Below are positions 6,431-12,409 of a stretch of DNA of 16,274 nt, one piece after another. The notes beneath the pieces were generated by a model. The model searched no databases and was not told the DNA's origin. It saw nothing but the letters and a program-made list of their open reading frames with translations. Source of the stretch: CAYGJN01 sp964350135. Lineage in GTDB: Bacteria; Bdellovibrionota; Bacteriovoracia; Bacteriovoracales; Bacteriovoracaceae. Each line of letters begins with the position of its first letter. Positions within the stretch are counted from its first letter, which is position 1. Position numbers and translations under genes: made by a program. Where the stretch lies: the NCBI GenBank assembly GCA_964350135.1, contig CAYGJN010000063.1, positions 1-16,274 of the forward strand. Direction: 5' to 3'.

Positions 6431-7549
6431 ATGAGTGATGTTTTTAATGATGCCATTGCAAATTTCTTAACTCCAATAAAAGATCTTTTGGAAGATGAGA
6501 AAATATCAGAGGTCATGATCAATGGTCCTAAAGATATTTATATTGAGTCTAAGGGACTAGTTCAAAAAGTTGATAATCAATTTAACTCTGATGAAGAACT
6601 TTTAACTGCCGTTCGGGCCATTGCTCAATCAGTGAATCGTGTTATTGATGAACAAAATCCAACTTTAGATGCAAGAACTCCAGAAGGTTATAGGATTCAT
6701 GTAGTCATGCCTCCCATGGCAAAAAATGGTCTTACTATGGCCATTAGAAAATTTTCCAAAGAAAGCTTAACGTTAAAAAATTTAATAGAATTTGGATCCT
6801 TATCTAGTGATGCAGCTAGGTTTCTTGATATTTGTATCTTTCTAGGAAAAAACATTATTGTAAGCGGTGGAACTGGTTCAGGTAAAACTACTTTATTAAA
6901 TGTTCTAGGGTCTCGTATTCCAAAAGGTCAAAGGCTTATTGTAATAGAAGATGCTTCAGAACTTAGTATTGATACAGATCATGTTGTTTCCTTTGAAACA
7001 AGAAAAGAAGATATAGGGGCTAGCATACAGGCAGTAACAATTAGAGATCTTGTGGTTTCTGCTATGAGATTAAGACCAGATAGAATTATTGTTGGTGAGG
7101 TGCGTGGACCTGAAGCAATGGATCTTATTCAAGTGATGAATACAGGTCATGCCGGATCCATGGGGACAGTTCATGCTAATAATCCAAGTGATGCTTGTAC
7201 TAGAGTCGAAACATTAGCATTAATGGATGATACTAAGATTCCACCTGATGCTGTTAGAAAGATGGTTAGTAGTGCTATAGATCTTATTGTTCAAACAAGT
7301 AGGCTTCAAGATGGATCTCGTCGAGTAACTCATATTACTGAAATACTAGGTGTTGATGAATTTGGTCGTTATTTAACAAAAGATCTTTTTCATTTTGTTC
7401 AAACTGATAAAGATGAAAATGGTAAAATTTTCGGCGAAGTTATTCCTTGTGGTAATTTACCAACATTTTTTGAGCAATTTATTGTTAATAAGCTCCCTTT
7501 TCCAAAATCAAAATTTATTCCTCCTCAAAAAAAGAAATCTGCGGCCTAG
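6431..7549 (+). CDS. cpaF: CpaF/TadA-type secretion ATPase
   Basis: This is a cytoplasmic hexameric ATPase of the type II/IV secretion and Tad pilus superfamily, which powers assembly or export through an inner-membrane platform. All nucleotide-site motifs are intact: Walker A GGTGSGKT (146-153), Asp box IEDASEL (172-178), Walker B RIIVGEVRG (218-226) and His box GHAGSMGTVHAN (239-250). The N-terminal part has the CpaF pattern ISEVMINGPKDIYIESKG (25-42) and RIHVVMPP (88-95). At 372 residues it lacks the roughly 60-100 residue leader of many CpaF proteins. None of the usual partners (CpaB, CpaC, CpaE, TadB, TadC, Flp pilin) is next to it. The upstream neighbour is an exported cupredoxin-like protein and the downstream one is enolase. 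Its secretion system is either encoded elsewhere or unusual. The family call is firm; the substrate is unknown. Confidence 0.93.
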   Translation: MSDVFNDAIANFLTPIKDLLEDEKISEVMINGPKDIYIESKGLVQKVDNQFNSDEELLTAVRAIAQSVNRVIDEQNPTLDARTPEGYRIHVVMPPMAKNGLTMAIRKFSKESLTLKNLIEFGSLSSDAARFLDICIFLGKNIIVSGGTGSGKTTLLNVLGSRIPKGQRLIVIEDASELSIDTDHVVSFETRKEDIGASIQAVTIRDLVVSAMRLRPDRIIVGEVRGPEAMDLIQVMNTGHAGSMGTVHANNPSDACTRVETLALMDDTKIPPDAVRKMVSSAIDLIVQTSRLQDGSRRVTHITEILGVDEFGRYLTKDLFHFVQTDKDENGKIFGEVIPCGNLPTFFEQFIVNKLPFPKSKFIPPQKKKSAA

Positions 7550-7584
7550 GCCGAGCTTTAAAGTTTCCTTTTTTGCACTGCTAG

Positions 7585-7613
7585 TTCATAAGCTATGAAT
7601 GCCCTGCTAGAAT
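7585..7613 (+). promoter_or_regulatory. Candidate extended -10 promoter of enolase
   Basis: TTCATA (7585-7590) and TAGAAT (7608-7613) are 17 bases apart, and TG lies at the extended -10 position (TGCTAGAAT). The -10 box matches 5 of 6 consensus positions. The untranslated leader would be about 20 bases, just enough for the AAGGAG ribosome binding site at 7628-7633. Confidence 0.55.
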
Positions 7614-7641
7614 TCTTGGAAACCAATAAGGAGCTCATTCC

Positions 7642-8925
7642 ATGTCTAAGCTTAAATCATTAAAGGCCCGAGAAATTTTAGATTCCAGAGGGAATCCAAC
7701 CATTGAAGTTGAAATGCATACAACTAGTGGCAAGAAGGCCCTGGCCTGTGTTCCATCCGGGGCTTCCACTGGAGTGAGAGAGGCCCTTGAGTTAAGAGAT
7801 GGTGATAAGTCACGATACCTAGGAAAAGGTGTTTTAAAAGCATGTGAAAATATAAATACTCTTATCGCGAATGAAATTTCAGGAATTGATCTTAGTGATC
7901 AAAAATCTTTAGATCAAAAACTTATCTCACTCGACGGAACTGAAAATAAATCAAAGCTTGGGGCCAATGCCACTCTTGCGGTCTCCTTAGCTGCAGCAAG
8001 AGTAATGAGTTATGAAAAAGAGAAAAGTCTTTTTCGTTATTTAAGTGAAGATTTAAAAGCGCCAAGTTATCAAAAAGATTTATGTCTTCCTGCACCTCTT
8101 ATGAATATTATTAATGGTGGAGCTCATGCTTCTAATAATCTTGATATTCAAGAATTTATGATAGTCCCTCATTTAAAAGGAAAACCTTTTAGTGAAAATT
8201 TTCGCGCAGGAGTTGAAACATTTCATCATCTTAAAAAAGTTTTAAGTGAGAAAAACTATTCAACCAATGTTGGTGATGAAGGTGGATTTGCTCCAAGCTT
8301 AAAATCCCACGAAGAGGCATTAGAGCTTATTCTTAAGGCCATTGAGTCAGCTGGTTATAAACCGGGTGAAGAAATATCACTGGCGCTTGATTGTGCAGCT
8401 AGCGAGTTTTATAAAGACGGTAAATACCATGTTCAAGGCAATGCTATGAATGTGAGTGATTTTATTAGCTACCTTGGTGATTTTGCTTCTAAGTATCCAA
8501 TTTATTCTATCGAAGATGGTCTTGATGAAGGGGACCATGCAGGATGGACTGAGATGACTAAGGCCATAGGGGATAAAGTCTTATTGGTTGGTGATGATTT
8601 ATTTGTGACGAATAAGAAAATTTTTAAAGAAGGTATTGCTAATGGTGAAGCAAACTCAATCCTTATTAAAGTAAATCAAATTGGAACTTTGACAGAAACT
8701 TTTGAAGCCATGGCCTTAGGCTTTGAGCATGGTTATAAGTCAATTGTGAGTCATAGAAGTGGAGAAACTGGAGATCATTTTATTGCTGATCTTGCTGTTG
8801 CAACTTCTTGTGGTCATATTAAAACAGGCTCTGCTTCAAGATCTGATCGTATGGAAAAATATAATCAGCTACTAAGAATTCAAGAAGAGTTAGGAGTACA
8901 AGATACTTTTTATCTTATTAAGTAG
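7642..8925 (+). CDS. eno: Enolase (phosphopyruvate hydratase)
   Basis: Enolase interconverts 2-phosphoglycerate and phosphoenolpyruvate in glycolysis and gluconeogenesis. The sequence is full length (427 residues) with all signatures: AREILDSRGNPTIEVE (9-24), PSGASTGVREALELRDGD (38-55), NIINGGAHASNNLDIQEFM (155-173), VGDEGGFAPSL with the catalytic acid Glu213, metal ligands Asp250, Glu291 and Asp318, LIKVNQIGTLTET with the catalytic Lys343, and SHRSGETGDHFIADLAV with His371. The C-terminus KTGSASRSDRMEKYNQLLRI is typical apart from Cys-Gly-His (390-392) where many bacterial enolases have Ala-Gly-Gln. AAGGAG lies 8 bases before the ATG. It probably has its own promoter. No terminator is seen after it, so read-through into the next gene is possible, although that gene also has a promoter candidate. 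In some bacteria enolase is also part of the RNA degradosome; nothing here tests that. Confidence 0.98.
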   Translation: MSKLKSLKAREILDSRGNPTIEVEMHTTSGKKALACVPSGASTGVREALELRDGDKSRYLGKGVLKACENINTLIANEISGIDLSDQKSLDQKLISLDGTENKSKLGANATLAVSLAAARVMSYEKEKSLFRYLSEDLKAPSYQKDLCLPAPLMNIINGGAHASNNLDIQEFMIVPHLKGKPFSENFRAGVETFHHLKKVLSEKNYSTNVGDEGGFAPSLKSHEEALELILKAIESAGYKPGEEISLALDCAASEFYKDGKYHVQGNAMNVSDFISYLGDFASKYPIYSIEDGLDEGDHAGWTEMTKAIGDKVLLVGDDLFVTNKKIFKEGIANGEANSILIKVNQIGTLTETFEAMALGFEHGYKSIVSHRSGETGDHFIADLAVATSCGHIKTGSASRSDRMEKYNQLLRIQEELGVQDTFYLIK

Positions 8926-8963
8926 TTTCCGGGTTTGTTACTCAAGTAAAAATGTTATTTCAT

Positions 8964-8992
8964 TTGTGCCCCTTCGTTTTATGACGTAAAAT
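8964..8992 (+). promoter_or_regulatory. Candidate promoter of the 2H-phosphoesterase-like gene
   Basis: TTGTGC (8964-8969) and TAAAAT (8987-8992) are 17 bases apart, the latter matching 5 of 6 consensus positions. The start codon follows 29 bases later, with GGAGG (9011-9015) in between. Confidence 0.45.
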
Positions 8993-9021
8993 AACCTTAG
9001 GTCTTTTCAGGGAGGATCCCT

Positions 9022-9614
9022 GTGAATGTTAAGCATTTTGTGGGCCTTGTCTTAAAAGACACTGGGCCAGAAATTCAACGTCTTGATGAGTTTCGTAGAA
9101 GGTTTGATCCTAAATCTCATACGAACAGCTACCNNNNNNNNNNTTACTACCACCATTTATTTTAGAAGAGCGTTTTGTTAAAAATATCGTTAAAGATATT
9201 GAAGACGAAATAGACACTTATTTAGGTGAAGATAGCCAGGCGAATGTATTAGAGTTTGTAAAACTTGACATCTATAACTACAAAAAACGGATTCTTTACT
9301 TAGAGCCTCTTTTTCATCCTGATCTAGAGCATCTAAGAGATGGTTTACAGTCTGAGCTCTTTGAACTTATACCCAACTATAAAAAACGGGCATTGAAATC
9401 TAAATGTTTTTTTACTCTAGGAAGATTTCATAATCCTTGGGAGCTTAATTTGGCCATTGATAAGGCCCTAGACGAACTTGAGCTTCCTATGGAAGTAAAG
9501 ATTGACTCTATTGCTCTTTTTGAGCACCGTGATGGTGTATGGCAGATTAAGTACAAGCTTTATGAGTTTGAGCAATATGTTAACCCTTTCCTTGAAGAAA
9601 AAATTCTCTACTAG
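9022..9614 (+). CDS. 2'-5' RNA ligase / 2H phosphoesterase-like protein, split by an assembly gap
   Basis: Reading starts at GTG 9022, with GGAGG six bases ahead, and goes through MNVKHFVGLVLKD and RRFDPKSHTNSY up to the N run. After the Ns the frame resumes as LLPPFILEERF and continues to the TAG at 9612-9614. With the ten Ns as given the two halves are out of frame; the mismatch is in the gap. The pieces fit the 2H family (2'-5' RNA ligase-like, hydrolysing or forming 2'-5' or cyclic phosphodiester bonds): an R-x-x-(Y/F)-D-P lead-in, an H-x-T-L-x-P-P-F first motif whose HxT falls in the gap, the VKLDIYNYKKRILYLEP strand pair, and a second motif region KCFFTLGRF. In that second motif the usual catalytic His is Phe, so activity is doubtful. 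The gene is followed after 15 bases by the barrel-like gene. Confidence 0.65.
9134..9143. other. Assembly gap (ten Ns)
   Basis: Ten undetermined bases interrupt the coding sequence at 9022-9614. The upstream frame and the downstream frame do not agree across ten bases, so the true gap length is not ten. It must be 2 modulo 3, for example 8 or 11. Confidence 0.97.
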
Positions 9615-9629
9615 GCCTATTATAAAGAG

Positions 9630-10802
9630 ATGAGATTTTTATTTATCTTTGCCTTAGCTTTTGCGGCCTGGGGGAGAACTAAGATAACTTCTGTTTATCA
9701 TCCTCCAACTTACACTATACCTGAAAAAGAGTGGGAACTTGAGTTTCAAGGCACGGCCTATACTTCCCAATACCTCTACGATATTGATGGGCTAAAAGAT
9801 AATTATGATGGATCAGAAGGCTATGAACGTTTTGATGATGAACTTCATATCCGTTTTGGTATCTCTGATAGATTACAACTTGGCCTAAATGGAGTTTATC
9901 GCGATAATAAAAGTATAGATGCTGTTAATTCTGAAATTACTCGAAGAGGAGTTGAATCAGTGGCAGCAAGTTTACGTTATCAGGTTTATTCAAAAAATGA
10001 TTTTAGATTCTCACTTGAAACAGAGCTAAGACATATTATTGCTGATGCTGTGCCTACGGATTATCAAGATGATAAGATTGAACTCTCTGATGAAGGCTCT
10101 CCTTTTAAAATTGGAGGTGCTGTGAGTGCAAAGTTTTGGGATGAAGTCTTTTTGAATTTGCAGAGTTTCTACTCTCGTCCAGGAAATTCTCAAAGTGATG
10201 AAGTTGCTTACGATGCTTCGCTGGCCTGGATACCAGGAAGGTTTGGATTAAGTACGGGAACAAGAGGAGTTCGCTCTTTTAAAACAGATAGCTTTACTGA
10301 TAATCCTCTCGATAAACCATCTAAAGCTACAGGTTCTACAAACACAATCAATAGTATTAATCGGTATTATCAAGAAGGATATGTTAATGCTCATTTTGCC
10401 ATAACAGATAATTGGCGCATAATGGCCGGTGCAGGAAAAACTATTAACGGAAGATCATGGGATAAAAGATCTTTTGGAACTCTTTCTCTTGCCTATCAAA
10501 GTGGCAGCAGAAAACCTTTAAAAGGAATTATTGAAACTTTTAAAACATATGAGTTTGAAGCTAGTGTGACAAAAGTAAGTCCGCGAGGAAAATTTATTCA
10601 AATAGACATGGGTCTATCTGATGATCTGCAAACTAAGATGCCTGTTGATATATTTGAAATTAATTATCTTGGAGGTAATACATTGATTGGCAAAGGAGTT
10701 ATTCATGAGGTTACTATCAGCACAGCGGTAGTTAAGATTCTTGCAATCTTTGATGAGAAAAAGCCAATTAAACAAGGTAATCTAGTAAGAGGAAAGCGTT
10801 AA
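9630..10802 (+). CDS. Exported beta-barrel-like outer-membrane protein with a small C-terminal domain
   Basis: I do not recognise the family of this 390-residue protein. A signal peptide (MRFLFIFALAFAAWG) precedes a long stretch of alternating short strands rich in aromatic residues and separated by Asp/Gly/Asn turns. Examples are WELEFQGTAYTSQYLYD, HIRFGISDRLQLGLNGVYRD, AASLRYQVYSKNDFRFSLETELRH and YVNAHFAITDNWRIMAGAG, the look of an outer-membrane barrel. Residues about 307-390 change character: SVTKVSPRGKFIQIDMGLSD, then IGKGVIHEVTISTAVVKIL, ending in IKQGNLVRGK. This resembles the C-terminal small beta domain of FlgT-like proteins ('nlG...G...G.v.v..v....a..i......i..Gd.v.'). The fusion call is an inference. 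It starts 15 bases after the preceding gene with no independent promoter seen. Confidence 0.6.
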   Translation: MRFLFIFALAFAAWGRTKITSVYHPPTYTIPEKEWELEFQGTAYTSQYLYDIDGLKDNYDGSEGYERFDDELHIRFGISDRLQLGLNGVYRDNKSIDAVNSEITRRGVESVAASLRYQVYSKNDFRFSLETELRHIIADAVPTDYQDDKIELSDEGSPFKIGGAVSAKFWDEVFLNLQSFYSRPGNSQSDEVAYDASLAWIPGRFGLSTGTRGVRSFKTDSFTDNPLDKPSKATGSTNTINSINRYYQEGYVNAHFAITDNWRIMAGAGKTINGRSWDKRSFGTLSLAYQSGSRKPLKGIIETFKTYEFEASVTKVSPRGKFIQIDMGLSDDLQTKMPVDIFEINYLGGNTLIGKGVIHEVTISTAVVKILAIFDEKKPIKQGNLVRGKR

Positions 10803-10803
10803 T

Positions 10804-10832
10804 TTTAAAAAGCAATTAATTTACGGTAGAAT
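10804..10832 (+). promoter_or_regulatory. Candidate promoter of the gene at 10850
   Basis: TTTAAA (10804-10809) and TAGAAT (10827-10832) are 17 bases apart. The -10 box is the same TAGAAT as the candidate in front of enolase. The ribosome binding site AAGGAA follows at 10839-10844. Confidence 0.4.
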
Positions 10833-10849
10833 AATTATAAGGAACTTTA

Positions 10850-11557
10850 ATGAAATATTTACTCTTAGCTATTTTATGTCTTACGGCCCATGCAAAGCGA
10901 TTTGCCTCTGACTATGTGGAGTTTGAACTTCCAAGTGGTTGGGAATGTGTCCTTGAAGGGGCAGAGTATGTTTGTCAGAGTAATAATAAAGATCGTAAAA
11001 AAGAGGCCATTATCGTTATGGCGGCCAAAAAGAAAGGTAAGCAAGATTCCCTTGAAGCCTATACTCAATACCTAATGCAAAAAAAGACTTATGTTTTACC
11101 TAATAGAAAAAAACAGGTTTCAGAACCAAGGTTTACTAATCTTAAAATGGTAAATAAAGATAAGTGGGTGGACTCCTTACATATGGCCAGTGAAGTTCCT
11201 GGTTTTTACACTCGCTACTTGGCAACTGTAAAAGGTGAAACAGGAGTTGCTGTAACTTTTTCTGTTTCAAAAGATCATTATAGCTCTTACCAAAGTGTTT
11301 TTGATAAAGTGATTGAATCTATGCGTGTCTTTGATCCAGTTGGAAGAAAAGGGGCAAAAGAGTTCAAACTTCGTGACCGAAAAGGGCAGGGGGGATTACT
11401 GGAAGATCTTCCTATCGGTGATATTATGACTGGTGTCCAAGATACTGGAGGAAGAAAAGCTCAAAAGAAAACTTCTGGTGCAGGAGATATGATTTTTTAT
11501 CTATTACTGGCCTTAGGGGTTGGTGGTTTTCTAGCCTATAAAAGATTTAAGAAATAA
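10850..11557 (+). CDS. Exported single-anchor membrane protein, paralogue A
   Basis: This is a 235-residue protein of unknown function. It has a signal peptide (MKYLLLAILCLTAHA), a globular extracytoplasmic domain (16-161), a low-complexity linker, then one hydrophobic segment (about 214-230) and a basic end KRFKK. It should therefore sit as a bitopic protein with its main domain in the periplasm or be processed at the C-terminus; the Gly-rich anchor plus basic tail recalls C-terminal sorting signals, but no diagnostic motif is present. The domain opens with VEFELPSGWECV, as in PsbP/DUF1795-like folds, which is a loose resemblance. The best conserved block is KWVDSLHMASEVPGFYTRY (104-122). 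Two cysteines (30, 39) may form a disulfide. It is about 50% identical over 146 ungapped residues to the convergent gene at 11666-12409, which is the strongest evidence that it is real and conserved. Confidence 0.7.
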   Translation: MKYLLLAILCLTAHAKRFASDYVEFELPSGWECVLEGAEYVCQSNNKDRKKEAIIVMAAKKKGKQDSLEAYTQYLMQKKTYVLPNRKKQVSEPRFTNLKMVNKDKWVDSLHMASEVPGFYTRYLATVKGETGVAVTFSVSKDHYSSYQSVFDKVIESMRVFDPVGRKGAKEFKLRDRKGQGGLLEDLPIGDIMTGVQDTGGRKAQKKTSGAGDMIFYLLLALGVGGFLAYKRFKK

Positions 11558-11665
11558 ATCTATTGTTAGCAATCTTAAATCAGTCAAGTGACAGAGTCTG
11601 TACAATATTGTTCTTAGGGATACCAGCTCCCTACAAAGATTGTGATTTTGGGCCCTTATAAGGCT

Positions 11666-12409
11666 CTAAGCAACATCCTCGTCATCATTTTCAGGAACTT
11701 CATCTAAGTCATGATCTTGCGACTCTTGTTTTCGATTTTTATATTTATAAAAACCAAACCCTCCACCAGCAAGTAATAATAAAAGAATGAAAAATGAATG
11801 ATCAGACTTCTTAGGAGGTGCTGATCTTTGAGCAACTGTTGGAAACTCACTAAATTCACCAAGAATTGCATCTTGAGCATTTCCATTTAAACGATAATTT
11901 TTTCCCGAGCGATACTTTGAAAAAAGCTTCATACTATTAAGCATTTTCTCTAAGAGATCTTTGTATTGATTATACTTATGGCTTACTACTGAAAATGAAA
12001 CGGCGACACCAATATCTTTTTTAGTTGTGGCCACATAACGAGTATAAAACCCAGGGATCTCACTGGCCAAATGAAGTGAGTCAACCCATTTCTGATTATT
12101 AATTTTTCTATCTCTCACAAATTTAGGATCACTTACCTGAGTACTTTTATTAGGAAGTTTATAAGTTCTTCTATTTTTTAAATGAAGTTTATATTTTTCT
12201 AATGTATCTCTGCCATCTCGTTTTTTACTGGTCATAACAACAGTAGCTTCTTTTTTTCTCATTTTATTAGATGAAGAACAGATCCATTCAGATTGATTGG
12301 AAAAACAACTCCATCCAGTGGGTAATTCAAATTCAATAAATTCATTTGAGAATTTTTTGGTTAGTCCCAAAGAGGGTATTAAAAAAAGAATAAAAACAAA
12401 GGTTTTCAT
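11666..12409 (-). CDS. Exported single-anchor membrane protein, paralogue B
   Basis: This 247-residue paralogue of the convergent gene at 10850-11557 has unknown function. A signal peptide (about 1-17) is followed by the shared domain (18-163) with IEFELPTGWSCF and KWVDSLHLASEIPGFYTRY, then a linker and one membrane segment FFILLLLLAGGGFGFY (about 206-221). Unlike paralogue A, the protein continues past the anchor with KYKNRK and then a strongly acidic tail (SQDHDLDEVPENDDEDVA), which would lie in the cytoplasm. The cysteine pair of paralogue A is retained. Its ATG overlaps the stop of the preceding large gene (CTATGA), and no separate ribosome binding site is visible, so translation is probably coupled. 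This places it in the envelope unit that starts beyond the right edge and suggests that it works together with those two proteins. Confidence 0.72.
   Translation of the reverse strand: MKTFVFILFLIPSLGLTKKFSNEFIEFELPTGWSCFSNQSEWICSSSNKMRKKEATVVMTSKKRDGRDTLEKYKLHLKNRRTYKLPNKSTQVSDPKFVRDRKINNQKWVDSLHLASEIPGFYTRYVATTKKDIGVAVSFSVVSHKYNQYKDLLEKMLNSMKLFSKYRSGKNYRLNGNAQDAILGEFSEFPTVAQRSAPPKKSDHSFFILLLLLAGGGFGFYKYKNRKQESQDHDLDEVPENDDEDVA

Noticed and set aside
7542..7553. Palindrome CGGCCTAGGCCG over the cpaF stop, considered as a terminator
   Set aside because: The stem would be only about four bases, and the T run (7569-7574) is too far downstream for a classic rho-independent terminator.
7395..7598. 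Plus-strand open frame overlapping the end of the CpaF-type gene
   Set aside because: It is an alternate frame of a well-conserved gene with no ribosome binding site. The encoded Phe/Leu-rich sequence is what AT-rich shadows produce.
11615..11633. Hairpin TAGGGA / TCCCTA between the convergent paralogues, considered as a bidirectional terminator
   Set aside because: Six base pairs with no T run on either strand. Nothing else in this 108-base gap, including the nearby short palindromes ACAATATTGT and CCTTATAAGG, makes a convincing terminator.
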